Assembly (NCBI GenBank): GCA_015501075.1
Contig: JADNYJ010000004.1
Location: 682,001-746,000 of the forward strand
DNA length: 64,000 bases
Direction of reading: 5' to 3'
From: Gymnopilus junonius
Taxonomy: Eukaryota > Basidiomycota > Agaricomycetes > Agaricales > Galerinaceae
This document shows positions 37,514-49,045 of the stretch, in pieces. How positions within the stretch are numbered: position 1 is the first letter of the stretch; every line of letters starts with the position of its first letter. A program made the position numbers and the translations under genes. The notes under the pieces are model-generated. The model was not told the origin of the DNA, searched no databases, and saw only the letters and a list, made by a program, of their open reading frames with translations.

Positions 37514-37629
37514 CGTTGGAGGTGATGAGCAAGGAAATATCAGCGCACTGACGCGTAAAGTAGAAAGTTCCCACGGCCTCTGACGAGACCCTTTCTTGCA
37601 CATACGACTCACGTCCAACACTCAAAGCC
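37514..37629. promoter_or_regulatory. 116-bp bidirectional promoter SRP72/pinin
   Basis: The start codons of SRP72 (37513, minus) and pinin (37630, plus) are separated by only 116 bp, so both genes must share this core promoter or have overlapping leaders. No TATA box is evident. The arrangement is seen directly; co-regulation is inferred. Confidence 0.6.
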
Positions 37630-38860
37630 ATGTCCGCAGACGAGTATGTTCCTTTTTTTCTCAGAATTTTGTTAGGAGTGCTAATCAAATTATTAGAATT
37701 GCACCAGAACCCAAAGTTGAAACGACAGAATCTTTAAAATCGCCAACGGAACCACCACAAACAGGAAATGGGAATGATACATCCGAAAGCAAGAAACAGC
37801 GCCCCCGTTTCGATTTTTCCGGTGCTGCGGGCGCTAGCGGAAAGGAGCGTAAACGCGGGAAAAGCATGTTTGGAATCCTAGTTGGCACCCTTAACAAAGC
37901 CAAGATCGAAGATAAGGAGAGAAATGCGAGCGATGCTGTGAGATGCCACACCTTTTGCGATTTGAAATGAAGAAGGAAGCTGACCTTTACTTTCTACATC
38001 ACAGGCGAAAAACGACAACTAATAGAACAGAGACTACAAGCTAAGCTTCGAAAAGAAACTGATTCTGTCAGGCGAGCCGAGGACGCGAAAAAGGACAAGA
38101 CCTTAGCGAACAGGAAAGAGGAGGATCTGCAAATAAAGGACTCAATTGTATGTCTTATCGGTTCATCATCTATCCTTTCAACTGATTTGCTCTCTGCTGC
38201 AGTACAAACTCCGTCGGACAAGGCTCCCCCTTCTGGCTAACTTCCTGCTGACATCCGACACAATCTCTTCAGAAGACTCACCACCATCCGACTCCACAGA
38301 CCCCCCAAAAGTTCTAATTAACCCACCAAGATCACATCCACCACCATTATACTATCTCCCAGTTCTCCTCACTTCCGCTCAGGAGGCCTTTCTGACCAAA
38401 AGGAAAGCAGAGGTACGTTTTATAACCCTTTCAGCCGCCATTTCCAAAACCTAAATTCAGTTTCCAACTTCAGGTCACAGAAGCAGCTGAAAAGGAATGG
38501 GAATTATTCCAGGAAGAAAGAGCAGTAGGCATCGAAGAGATCAATCAACTCCGCCAACGGGTAGCAGATGAGGAAGCAAGGCGGAAAACAGACAAAGCTC
38601 TAGAAGTAAAAGAAGAACAGGACACTGAGATGGCTCAGGATCAGGATGAGCCTCCACCCTCAGCCTCTGCTAAAGTGGAAGGTGGTACGCCACAGCAGTC
38701 AAAGGACGTTGATATGGATGTGGATGAGGCTTCTGGGCAGTCGACAAAAGACAGCAAGGACAAGGAGGGGCGAAAGAGCTCCCGATCTGTCAGCGAAGCA
38801 GACAAAAAGGAGGATTCAACTGCAATGCAGGGCGACGATGAGGATGCTGTGGAATATTAG
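37630..38860 (+). CDS. pinin/SDK/memA domain protein (splicing-associated)
   Basis: This is a nuclear exon-junction/splicing-associated protein of the pinin family. Exon 1 is 14 nt (37630-37643, MSADE), and the intron 37644-37696 is in phase. The pinin/SDK/memA domain follows: RKRGKSMFGILVGTLNKAKI, KERNASDA, then QLIEQRLQAKLRKETDSVRR, YKLRRTRLPLLANFLLTSD and PPPLYYLPVLLTSAQEAFLT. A charged coiled-coil and an acidic Ser/Asp/Glu-rich tail end at 38860. The splice into the third exon is one base out of phase unless one A is added to the AAAAA run at 38008-38012. That restores ASDA-AKKRQLIEQ, which is the family consensus. The other introns are clean. The family is ordinarily present in single copy, so a real break would be surprising. 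Confidence 0.88.
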
Positions 38861-39213
38861 TTATTAGGTCTAAGGTTCGCTTCATTGTCTTGTTTTCTAA
38901 GAACTTCGTCGTTGACCCCTCGCTGTAATTTGTAGTATGGATATTGTTACTGACTTTAGTGCGTTCTTCCTTTTACCCTTCATATCTTCTCACCTTTTTT
39001 GTTGTCCGTGCTTCGAGCGTTTGCTTGCCATTTGTACTGATTCCAACCATGTACGTTGTTAATAATGACATGTTCAAAGTTGTTGCTACTATGTTTATCC
39101 ATATACAACCGTTGTGCAAGAAAAGGTATGCATTATACATCACATATAACACAATGTCAAGGTACAACATATACTCCGACAAAAACCCTAAATCACTCAA
39201 AAACAATCATTGA
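38861..39213. terminator. convergent 3' ends of pinin and dynamin genes
   Basis: Pinin (plus) and the dynamin-family gene (minus) converge on this 353-bp AT-rich spacer, which must contain both polyadenylation regions. A 'gtatggatattg' run after 38935 and 'aacaatcattgattaa' at 39202 are the kind of AT-rich context expected, but no defined signal can be assigned. Confidence 0.35.
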
Positions 39214-42196
39214 TTAACCAGCAAGGCCCACAGTCAGTAACTCCCCACTGGCACCCTCCAACCTCTCGAGCTTCTTTTTTAAATCTGCCCTCTTGTCTGC
39301 AACCTGCACACTTTCCTGCGCAAGCTCCTCACAAATCCTCTGTCCGTTCACGCCATTCACGCCAAGACTTGCATAGAGACCCATCAGGACGTCCCTCTCC
39401 ACCCCTCGGACGAGCTCAAAATCAATGGCGAGGGGGACATTGTCTGCAAATCGTTTGTAGGCAACTAAGTGGAGATCGAGGATGAATAACTGTCGCGAGG
39501 GAGAAATGCAGAAGACAGACCTTGAAAATACGCCCTAACATCAGCCATAATTGTCAAAGCTGGTTCCATCGGATCAGGAGGAAGGAGCTTGGGCAAATCA
39601 TGAGCGGTGACGCCCGACATGCCCATCTCAGCCAACCCAGCCAAGACTTTAGCAACACCAGTCGGCTGTGAGGTGTAAGTCGATTCGACGCCCTTCCTGC
39701 TGGTGCTTGAGGTCGTAGTGGTAGTGACGACAGAAGGCGAAGACGTATATTCCTTGATGGCTTTGATGATGTCAGCCCTTTCATACTTCTCGCGTGCAGC
39801 ACGGAAGTGCACCAGAAATTTGGAGCGATAGTTTGCAAGATAATGCGTATTAAGGGAGAACGGGATGTCTTCGACCTGGATAAGCCAGTTGACTCTCTCC
39901 TCTGCACGTTCGAGGCAATGCTTGAGGTGTTGCTGCAGAATGGAACTAAGAAAAGGACAGAATCCGACAGATTGCATCAGATACCACGCATCAGACAGAA
40001 CAAGAGAGACACTCACCGAACACGTTGTTCCAAAATGCCTTGGCCAAATTCTCCAAAATGCTTCTTGACAAGCGCCTTGACGTGTTCCATAATTGTGCTA
40101 TGAACAGTCTTGCAAAGAACGAGGGCAGGAGCTTGCCATTGTTTGATGACGTAGTCAATAAATGACTTTTGGACGACAAAAGGATAGTGCCCAGGCAGTT
40201 CTCGTGTGCGAGCACTGGTGAAAAACAGATTGAGCTTCAAAACATAATTTTTTGAATGATCCTTACCGGTGAGCTCTGTCAAGGACCTCATCAACATAGA
40301 TATTATCATCACCAGGCTCCTTTCTCTTTCTCATGGTCTGGCCGCCGGAAAATGGTGCATCGTCGTCGGTTTCACTCTCACTTGTCACGGACTCCTCCTC
40401 ATCACCTTCCTCAGACCTCAGGAATCCAGGGCGAGAGAGATGTTTCTTCCCAGCATCGTTTTGCTTGAATGGCTTGAATTTAGGAGCAGTGTCCCGAATA
40501 GCCTTCTTGAACCGTTCTTGTGCAGGACGAATAGCCTGTATGAGGCCAATGCCAGACCCAAATGTTGATTCTGCGTCGTCCGGGACACCTTGAACGTGGC
40601 TAAGAAGATCGCTCGTAAAGTGATGTAAAAGGGTTGAGATTTCACTGCGTGAGTCAGAGGACGGTGCACGCGGCAATTGATCAAGCAAAGTACGCGTGGC
40701 GATAATAGACCGTTCAAGCTCATCTTGAATTTGTGGTAGTCTGGAAACAAGAAAACATTGAATGAGGCCAGAAGGTTGAACGTCTATACTGCATACCTCT
40801 TCCCAATCAAATCAGACAAGACACTGCTGAGCCTCTCCACCAAGTTGCTCGTACGAAGATACTTCTGATAAATACTTTCGAGTTCACACCATGGCGCCTT
40901 GGACGAGAAAAAATCATTCTCCATTTGACGAGCCTGCGACCAGGTAATGTTGGCCTTGAGGTCGCTGGACGAGGGTTGCTTGACACAGAACCAGTTATTC
41001 TCCAGTGGCTCCTTCTCATTTTTGATGAACGGAAGCCAATTCGATTCTTCTCCCAGAGGAATGCGGTCAGGCTTTGTCAGGACACCTAGAACCAGAAATG
41101 AGCGAATTAGAAACCAGTTGAGTAAGAAGACCGACCAATTGTGCGTTTTCCTTCCGGATCGTATTGTTTCGCCAGCCGATGGGCACCCTGGTTCTCAAAA
41201 TCAGCTAATTATGAGGAATGAAGAGTAAGTCATAGATAAGATTAATGATGTAGGAAACATACTCTCGCAAGCAACAGTCAAAAGAATGATACAACTAGGC
41301 TTTTTAATGTAGGTCGTGACCAAGCTCTCGACGAGAGCAATATCATTGCCGCCACCACGGCTTCCGCTGACGCTGGCGATCAAGCCTGTCGACTGATATT
41401 AATACCGCATTAAGGAAATGATGAATCCAAAGATGGACATACCTGGAAGGTCGCAGAAGGAAAGATCAGCTACATCTGGTCCACTGATCTGCAACGTAAC
41501 AGAATTCAACGAGAAGCTCAGCTGAGATTCAAGCTGAGCGTCCTCGTCGTCGCTTTCCAAGAAAAACTTCGCAGACCTCGTTGGGTTCAAAATGGCGCGT
41601 TGAGCTCTTCGGATGCGTTCTTCTACTTCAGACTTGTCGTATATGATGGGCCCAAAACGCTCGTTGCGGGCTTGACCTAAAGGTTGCCCGTTGGAATCCG
41701 TGATGAATCGGAGCGAGACTATGCACTGCCAGGACGAATTATTGCGAGATAGTCTACATTCTGTAGGGCATCTGAGATAACCCGTTAGAAGGCTGCTTTC
41801 CGAAATATGAGATAGATCAGGTACCTGGTGCATGTGCCAGCGGCACGAGGGAGTGTGATACCAGAAATTGATTCGATAAGAGATGATTTGCCCGCGCTCT
41901 GCGAGCCAATCACAGCGATTTGTGGAAGGTCAATGTCGACTTGTACTCTACAGAAAAGAAGTTGAGAAGAGAAGGACAAAAAATTACCAAGCATACCCAG
42001 TGCTGTGGAGTTTATTGACCAAGTCCAGCATTTTTCGTCGACCATGACTGAGCTGAGGGTTGGACAATCCAACGCCAGCGTGCGATTGGTTCGACATTGG
42101 TACATCGTTGTCGGTAGTTTCGGGAGCAGAATTGGGAGAAGCAAGTGCAGGAGACATGATAAGTTCTTGGTCGCGCTCCTCGTCTGAGATACTCAT
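39214..42196 (-). CDS. dynamin-family GTPase
   Basis: This is a large membrane-remodelling GTPase of the dynamin/Mx superfamily. The ATG at 42196 begins MSISDEERDQELIMSPALAS. The G1 motif GSQSAGKSSLIESISG, switch region TLPRAAGTCTR, G3 DLPG and G4 TKPDR are all present. A stalk/middle region (NDFFSSKAPWCELESIYQKY, VERLSSVLSDLIG, RELPGHYPFVVQKSFIDYVI) follows. The C-terminal GTPase effector domain reads YKRFADNVPLAIDFELVRGV and LMGLYASLGVNGVNGQRICE, ending TVGLAG at 39214. An acidic insert (EEGDEEESVTSESETDDDAP) and a Ser/Thr-rich insert interrupt the stalk, and there is no PH or proline-rich domain. About eight short introns are present and I found no frame break. The organisation resembles fungal Mx-like DRPs rather than Vps1 or Dnm1. 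The cellular membrane it acts on cannot be read from sequence. Confidence 0.92.
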
Positions 42197-43335
42197 ACAA
42201 GAATCAGACCAGTGTCAAGCATAAATGAAAGGAAATACATGGGGAGGTTTATATGCTCACCAGACTGTTGCCCTCCATGCATTCGAGTCAACCTTTCCGT
42301 GACGACGACTTCGCGGCTATCATAGAACCAGTTTTCGGAAGACCTGGTTGCAGCATTCTGCGCAGTTGAAGTCTAAAGCTGAATAGGTTCTTGGCGGATA
42401 ACGCGGCATTTTTACTACGTAGCGTTTCGGATTAGGGTGATTATTTTGCCAATTTCGAAAACTGGTGATAATGAGTTGGTGTTCAATGGCAAACTTTGAC
42501 AGATAAGCCATCACTCACAGAGACGTCCAATTAAGTAACGAAGGAAAGGTTATGACCACGCATTGTATTCGGAAAAATGGAACAGCATAGGCTCAAACGT
42601 TTCGAGATATTCTTGAAGGTTGAAGGAAACCCGAACACGAAGGCCCTTGTTTGAGTACCATTTAGTTCCACGCCCCGCTCATCAAGCACCTTCTTCTTCT
42701 TCCTTGAGCGCTTATCACTCATAAAAAGAAATGAACATACCTCAACTCGTCCTGTCGGAGGTCCATGGACATAATATTTTCGACAAGGATGAGGAGGAAA
42801 GCCGAAATTTGGCTCGCATCGCTGCTCCACTCGGATTCTTGTCGTCACTTGGACTTCGAAGAGAAGGCTAACACTTTGGAAGAACAAGATCTCGAATTGG
42901 CATTATTCAACTAACGACGTCTTTTATTGTAATGGGAAAACTGGTGCTTTGTGCAAAAGAAGCATTGAAGGGCAAATTTGTGGTATGAATTGAGACGGCG
43001 ATCAAGGAGCAAAATTCAGTAACTCATGCTGAGCACTCTCCAATCTTTCCGGCTGTTTCCGAAGCTCAATTCTCTCATAGTCTGTGACAGTCGTTTCAAT
43101 CTCCCCATGTTTTTGACTTTCGAGACGCGGAAATGCTCCTGTGCTTTCCACATCCACTTTTCGCTAAAACTTTTGCTATAGCCGTGTTTAGAATCCAAAT
43201 CTGCACGTATATATGAAATTATATGTTTTTCGGGGTTGTGCTAAATATCTAATTGAATTTTCTTTGCGACGATTTCAAACTCACGGTATTCAATGATAAT
43301 TCAACCGACCAACCGATACAGGATAGTACTGCGAC
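42197..43335. other. intergenic region with unsupported minus-strand frames
   Basis: Minus-strand frames at 42320-42514, 42531-42887 and 43016-43198 have fairly natural composition (for example PNFGFPPHPCRKYYVHGPPT), but no domain or splice chain joins them. The 43016-43198 frame may be a decayed end of the F-box-type remnant next to it. Confidence 0.35.
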
Positions 43336-44130
43336 TCAGTCAGAGTCCGAGGGTTCGGCGGACCATCTTTCCCAAAAATGGGAAATATCCGTAGGTTCAG
43401 AAAGTGCCACCGACCAATCCCTTTCTACCTCTAAATCTTGCCTAACCTTGGCAAACGACAAGCGAAACCTATCAGCCGTGTCATTCAAGGATTTAGCTGC
43501 TATGAAAACATCGATTCCCTCCTCGCATAAATCCAGAAGCTGGTAAAGAATTCGGCGCTGAATGATGGGAATATGTCTGTATACGATAAAACAAATATGC
43601 TTGAGTGGGCGACGACATATATCCTGTCCTACTATGGCTTGGCTGGAGGGAAATGAAAGGCCAGAAATAATATGCCAGGGAAAGAAAGTCCCCCCGATAT
43701 ACTTAAAGTCTATGAGCCGTGGAAGCAAAGGGAGTTTGAATACCGGCAATTGCTGATCGTCAGCGATGGGAGTCTGGGAAAGAGCGCAAAAAAAGGAGTT
43801 CCACGCTAAAGGATCGCCCCCGGTCGGAGGATAGAGATGAAGAACTTCAATTGAAGGCAACTTGTTTGTTATTTGGATAAGTTCGTCACCCGTCGTATCT
43901 ATGTCCGAGAGGTAAAGTAAGCCCAAAGGAGGTAAGGATCGTTCGAAAAAGGAAAGTAAAGCAGGACCTATTGGGAGCGTTTCAGCTAGTCTCGTACCAA
44001 AACACGTCCACATAGTGGACGGTCTTGTGTGAAAGTAGGCCATGTGGCAGGGCAATGCGATCAATCACGGCCATTACATTTGATTTGTAGTCTTTGAAAT
44101 TCAAGTCTACAAAAGTTTTAGTTACCGGAC
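43336..44130 (-). pseudogene. F-box/LRR-type protein remnant
   Basis: The minus-strand frame from 44064 encodes an F-box-associated-like C-terminal half. It contains GLLYLSDIDTTGDELIQITN, KLPSIEVLHLYPPTGGDPLA, a stretch LPLLPRLIDFKYIGGTFFPW and an acidic end ERWSAEPSDSD. Such segments (LxxLxxLxLxxP, WxxFFxALS) are typical of the large Agaricomycete F-box families. An adjacent frame upstream (VIDRIALPHGLLSHKTVHYV) continues the family pattern but is offset by one base near 43995. No F-box motif is found. It is called a fragment or pseudogene; a sequencing indel at the junction is an alternative. Confidence 0.55.
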
Positions 44131-44389
44131 TCAGAGCATGACAGAAAATAGGAGAAATTCTGAAATATATTACAACCTAGCCTCTGATGCCATGAAAAAT
44201 GGTATAGAAAGCCCCTACGCTACCTCTCAAACTAATTATTCAAGTCCACTCTCTTCAAGTATTCTATGGCCCACCACCTTCCCCCTTAATGTATATAATA
44301 CACCTCGAAAATGCAAGGTTGTGCCGTCAACACCAGCTGCACCTCTGCGGCCCAATCCACCTGCCACGGAACTCACACCCTGGCCGCGC

Positions 44390-44563
44390 TCAGGTCAGAA
44401 AGTCCCGCTGGAAGTTCTGGAAGATGTCACCTGTCAGATATTCAGACACATTATCATCGTAGTACTTCTCGATAAATTCGTTGGTGGATCGCCAGCCAAG
44501 ACGCTTGAGGGCCTGAACAGACTTCCGGAGTTTATCCTCATGGATTTGCTGACCCGGGGGCAT
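44390..44563 (-). CDS. 57-residue ORF, possible gene fragment
   Basis: A short minus-strand frame starting at ATG 44563 encodes MPPGQQIHEDKLRKSVQALK followed by RLGWRSTNEFIEKYYDDNVS, then EYLTGDIFQNFQRDFLT and a stop at 44390. The helical, charged composition is much more protein-like than the overlapping frames, and the frame stays open further upstream with a Ser/Thr-rich lead. It resembles the short helical 'FxEFxxxYY' segments found near repeat-associated ORFs in mushroom genomes. I cannot assign a family; it may be an exon or a relic. Confidence 0.35.
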   Translation of the reverse strand: MPPGQQIHEDKLRKSVQALKRLGWRSTNEFIEKYYDDNVSEYLTGDIFQNFQRDFLT

Positions 44564-44837
44564 CGTTGAGGCAACTGTTGAAGGCGCGGTGGTGGTAAAA
44601 GCGAGAGAGAGCCGCGTGTGACGTCTTTGTGACGCCGGTGATCAAAGCGAAAGAGACTACAAAGTTGAAACAATCTCACCACTACTTTTCATTTCGTCAT
44701 TATCAAAACACAAACCTCACTATAAAATCGGAAAAAATGATAGTTCGACTCAGAAATGATTTTACTAAAACTTTTCTCTATAAAGCAAATAATTCTGTTG
44801 AAGGGATGGAGCGTCATAAATTGAAAAAGCCCTAACT

Positions 44838-45950
44838 TTACATTGCCCTGGTAAAACCCCTACCTTGGTATAAGCCCCACTCACGTTTCACGTGGGTGGG
44901 AATTTCTTGCTTAGCTGAGCCTAGCGTTTCAGCGGCTGAGATCAGGCTGAATTTGGTAAGAGCAGGCCAAATGACTTGGGAAAAAAACAAGCCACAGTCG
45001 TCGGCATTGTAATAACTTTCAATACGGACAATGCTCAGGCAGTGGTGCACAATAGCAGAAGGACGAGTACGAATGGGTGAAGAATCGCAAATGCCGAACT
45101 CCGAGAGGAGGCATATTTCCAACCGCGGGGCCAGTGACAGGATGTCCAGAAATTCATTGATATCCATTGCCCCTGTAGTGATATGAGTAAGATTATTCCA
45201 CTGGAATCTGAAAGAATCTAGTGCAATATAATCAATCTCGACCACACTGGGCATTGCTTCGATGGTCCCAAATTCTTCAATGTCAGATTCCGAGAAAACG
45301 ATGAGACGACGAAGAGCGGGGGCGGCATGAGCGTCTACAAAATGAGGTAACATCAAAGGCGCCAGAAGTTTCAAGCATAATGTATCCCAACGATATGAAC
45401 ATTGAATTATGGCATCCATTAACGGGTCAACAATCTCTGCTTGCAGGACTAAATCGGTTTGAGATGCCCCCACAAAAATCAGGAGCGGGAGTTGTCCTGA
45501 TCGACTAAGCCATTCTATTGCGAGCCAAACATGAGATTCTTGGGTGTCAGGCCCGTAAAAGAAAGCAATGGTAGTCCAGAGACGATGTGTGGACCATGCA
45601 ATCCTGCGCCAATTCCGACATACAGCACCTAGGCGCAATTGCGGTATCCTATATTGGCGTGCATTGTCCGCGTTTGGATCATTGACAGGATACTCGACAC
45701 ATAGCTCGAAAATGTATTGTGCAAGCTCGACTGGTAAGCGATCAATGATAGGTTTATGCAACGCGTCGACTTTGTATTGCATTTCTTCACGGCGCTTCAT
45801 CAGACGGTCCATGTGGGCCTTCGCATCAGATATTTCTTGATCCAAAGAATCCAAAGCCCTACAAGCATGGCAAGAGCTTTGGGAACACGTTGTTTGTTCT
45901 TGGTCTCGATTGAAAGCTTCGACATTGCCGCAGAAATTGCACCGTCCCAT
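44838..45950 (-). CDS. F-box domain protein
   Basis: This is a single-exon, 370-residue protein. An N-terminal Cys cluster (GRCNFCGNVEAF and CSQSSCHAC) looks like a small zinc-binding element, followed by a coiled-coil (LDQEISDAKAHMDRLMKRRE). The F-box reads IDRLPVELAQYIFELCVEYP with LRLGAVCRNWRRIAWSTHRL and LWTTIAF. The C-terminal half has irregular Leu-rich repeats (APALRRLIVFSESDIEEFG, EFLDILSLAPRLEICLLSEF). F-box proteins recruit substrates to SCF ubiquitin ligases through Skp1; the partner here is unknown. The frame is intact from ATG to stop, unlike neighbouring F-box remnants. Confidence 0.9.
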   Translation of the reverse strand: MGRCNFCGNVEAFNRDQEQTTCSQSSCHACRALDSLDQEISDAKAHMDRLMKRREEMQYKVDALHKPIIDRLPVELAQYIFELCVEYPVNDPNADNARQYRIPQLRLGAVCRNWRRIAWSTHRLWTTIAFFYGPDTQESHVWLAIEWLSRSGQLPLLIFVGASQTDLVLQAEIVDPLMDAIIQCSYRWDTLCLKLLAPLMLPHFVDAHAAPALRRLIVFSESDIEEFGTIEAMPSVVEIDYIALDSFRFQWNNLTHITTGAMDINEFLDILSLAPRLEICLLSEFGICDSSPIRTRPSAIVHHCLSIVRIESYYNADDCGLFFSQVIWPALTKFSLISAAETLGSAKQEIPTHVKREWGLYQGRGFTRAM

Positions 45951-46436
45951 GGTTCTCCGAAAACGCTGCCGAGACGGTTGATAAAATCAGAGGAAAGACA
46001 TGTCAACAAGTGAAGAATACCTGCTTAATAAATAGGTGCTACTGCTGTGTGGCAAGTGGACTGTGTGAAACGAATGATCTTGTGAAGCGTTTTGAAGTAA
46101 TAAACTTACAGCAAGAAGTGTACCTCTCAGTGGTAGAACTTCCGAGTTCACTTGGCCCTACGTAAGAAGTTTTGACGACACCAGAGATGGACTGACTCCA
46201 GTGATGAAGAGATATTCAAAGAGTCTAAACCCGTACTATTGTCTGAGACTCCGAGTCTCACGGTAAACAAGGACGACCACCACGTAATTAACTTTATTTA
46301 AAAATCATTTAAATCTCATTTGCATGGAGTTTCGTACTTACTACACTTTGAAAATGAAACGATTCATTTTTGACCACGCTGTTGAAGGTATAACGCACGC
46401 AGCAAGCACTGCAAAAAATAGTTCTTCAAGAAATAA
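45951..46436. other. intergenic region
   Basis: Flanks of the F-box gene and CTK3; nothing else is visible. If CTK3 is spliced at its 3' end, its last exon falls at about 46364-46410 in this region. Confidence 0.4.
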
Positions 46437-47599
46437 TCAAAGACTACGACGACGAGCATTAAATAACAGATAAAGCACCTCCCAGGGAACGCATACATTA
46501 ATCGTGACGATGGAGCCCTCATCGTTCCAAGTATCTGGAAATGCAAGCAACGCCTCTTCCTTTATCGCCTCCTCATCATCCTCGTTAAAATCACTCGTTG
46601 TTTCCCACTCATTTTCAAACTCAATATCCAGCGGTAGCTCCTCCTGATGCTGCAGGTTTCCAGCGCTCTCCTCAGTTCCAGTGCTTGGAGTCGCAGGTGG
46701 CGGGGCAGGTGCAGACCCCGTGAGTGGGTAGAACGAAGCCAACTGTGAATTGACAAATGAAGCGTTATACGACGTAGGCTGCACCCACCGCCGCTCGCGC
46801 AGCCTTTTGTGTCGTTCCCTATCTTGTTCGATGCGTTTATTGACTTCGTGTCGAGACAAGGCTTTTTCTTCTGCTGTTGGCGGGGCGGGAGTGGAAGAGG
46901 GGGTTAAGGAGTCTTGGGCTGCAGATGAGGCGAGTTGTGGTCGGGAGTCGAGAGATGAGAGGACCTCTTCTATTTTTTGAGGTTCGATGTAACGCTTGCT
47001 TCTCCAATTTTGGAGGATCTTGATAACAAGAACGCAAATACGGCATTAGAAATGAAAAGCACAAGCAAAATGACAAACATACCTGCTTCGTACTAGAAAC
47101 ATTCGGTAATCCCTGCCTTCCCTCGGGAACAATCCATCCGACGATCCTATTCAAATCCCTTGAGATGAACTGGACATAAAGCCCATTTGCGTTTGCCACT
47201 CTTGATCTTTCTGACTTGGATTGCGACTTGACTTTGAGACAAGCTTCGCATAGGGAGTCAAGGAAGTAAAGGATGTTAATCCGTGAATTTACGGAGCCCT
47301 GAGACGTAAATCAGAGCTGAACAGTTGACATTTCGCAAAGATAAAACAAACTACTTTTTGGGTTTCTTCCACGATACAATCCCAGATATCTTCACCGCAT
47401 GGCGGAAAATACTTTATGGCGAACGTGACCAGCTTCGATATAGATTGTTGCGAGCTGTACTTGAGAAGAGAGCATGCAAGTATCCGAGATTAGCAATCTA
47501 TTCCGCGCGACGACGGGGACAAGACTATAAATGAGATACTGACGCGTTCAGTTTACGAAGAATATCAATACACTGCATCCTTACTTCGAAAGGATCCAT
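46437..47599 (-). CDS. CTK3: CTD kinase subunit gamma (CTK3)
   Basis: This is a regulatory subunit of the kinase that phosphorylates the RNA polymerase II C-terminal domain. The ATG at 47599 gives MDPFEVRMQCIDILRKLNA, then a GTCAGT..CAAG intron and QQSISKLVTFAIKYFPPCGE with DIWDCIVEETQKGSVNSRIN and ILYFLDSLCEACL (CID-like N-terminal domain). FISRDLNRIVGWIVPEGRQG and LPNVSSTKQILQNWRSKRYI follow, then the C-terminal CTK3 motif RHEVNKRIEQDRERHKRLRE with RRWVQP and an acidic tail. Introns are short and in phase. The terminal frame ends at 46437 unspliced. A GTATGC..TTTTTTGCAG intron would instead join to LLRALYLQQRGQK-stop at 46364; both are possible. Confidence 0.88.
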
Positions 47600-48302
47600 T
47601 TTTTCCCTCTTGTAGCTCGATTGAGGAAGCCCTTATGGTGTAGCAATTGGAAGTGAAGGGATATGGTCTTGATATGGTCTGAACTCAAAACTGGCGACCT
47701 AGTCACGTGGAAATGTGGGGAGAAATGCTGACAGTGATTCAATAAAGAAAAAATAATCCTAGCATTCATCAACTCGGTCCAGCTGAGAATTAGCCTGTAG
47801 GTCGACATCGATCTTTCTCTAGCGAATTTGCGTAATACGATAAAATTTTAAATTTAATATACCATACCAGTGGAAGCCTACAAGGTAGCCTGGTTCGAGC
47901 CAAATATTTCGCTGTAACGTTGTGAATGAAAGATCAATATACATAACAATAATTCATAAATCACAAATATTTACCAGCTTCGTAAAGAACCTATAAAATA
48001 AAATAGAAAAGTTCTAAGCAAAGGTTGGGCAATGAGGGGTCATAAGCAATAACAATAGGACACATTGAAAGAGAACTGCAAAGTAAAGGAAGCTACTGAA
48101 TGTGGCGTGGCGTGAATGCGTAAAATGCGAAGTGCGTACAAATGATCCAGCGTGTGCAAAAAATATAGAGCAATGGATAGCTGCGAGAATGATGAACAAA
48201 TGAAGCAAGAAATGAATGAACGTGAATGTGACCGAAAACCCGGAAAACCAAAAAGAAATGCAGAAAATGGGGAAAACAAAGAGGTCCATAAACGACAGAA
48301 AG
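47600..48302. other. AT-rich intergenic region
   Basis: The 47.8-48.3 kb stretch is AT-rich with only Phe/Leu-rich low-information frames on the minus strand. No gene or repeat is supported. It should carry the CTK3 promoter and the 3' flank of the next gene. Confidence 0.4.
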
Positions 48303-49045
48303 TCAAAAATCAGAATGGCCGTCATCGAAGTGGTCTCTACACGGTTCGCCATGACGGTGATAAACCGGGTCTGGCGGCTGAAGAGGTGGGATGGTGTGAT
48401 CATACGCTGAGCCTAAACGACTGGCGCTAGTGCTCATACTCGAATTCACGTTATGAGCTTTGTTGGACTTCTGTAATGATGACACGGCCGGAGGGAATCG
48501 GGAGTTGAATGATATGAGGCTTGTCGCTGAAGATATTGGGGAGGGTGCTACGTCGAGATCATTAACGCCAACGGGAGTGAAAGGCGTCCGTGAATCAGTA
48601 AAGTGCCATGCACCGTCTGGTCGTCGGAGGGCGATGCGCATGTCTTCGCCTGGTTTATGTTCTACGAGTAACGCGACCCATAATCAGCAAACGCATAGAG
48701 AAAAACTCCACTGTGTTCTCAGAAAAAATACTGACTAAATCGTGGTCCACTCCCCCCAGCAACGCTCCCGAATGGTGTAATGTGCGCAGCAGGGTGGTCA
48801 TCGCTGTGTATAAGCGTGCCCTGATATGGCCCTGTCGACTCTGCCTCCATGGCCTGCCTCCGCTTCACTTGGAGCGTAATATGCACAATATAATATAGGA
48901 GAAAGGCGCCAACAACGCCTAGGATAATCACGACGGCCAATATTCGGTGATCAGACTTTGGGTTGGGATCACTGATGGAAGAGGCTGATACGCTTGGAGA
49001 TGCTGAAGGAGAAGAGGAAGATGGAGAGGTGAGGGTTGAGGACAT
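48303..49045 (-). CDS. serine-rich single-pass membrane protein, hypothetical
   Basis: The ATG at 49045 begins a Ser/Pro-rich extracellular-type stretch (MSSTLTSPSSSSPSASPSVS). A single membrane segment ILAVVIILGVVGAFLLYYIV is followed by a cytoplasmic tail beginning QVKRRQAMEAESTGPYQG. A GTCAGT..CGTAG intron joins SGPRF to HKPGEDMRIALRRPDGAWHF, then TDSRTPFTPVGVNDLDVAPS and a Ser-rich end ending in DDGHSDF at 48303. The GEDMRIALRRPDGAWxF block has the look of a conserved cytoplasmic motif in uncharacterised basidiomycete proteins. No enzymatic domain is seen. Topology suggests a plasma-membrane protein; the role is unknown. Confidence 0.7.

Noticed and set aside
42531..42887. 118-codon minus-strand frame between dynamin and F-box genes
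   Set aside because: Natural-looking in part, but no recognisable domain and no consistent exons; left as intergenic.
47885..47905. 'ggttcgagcc' resembling a tRNA T-loop
   Set aside because: The flanking sequence is AT-rich and gives no cloverleaf.
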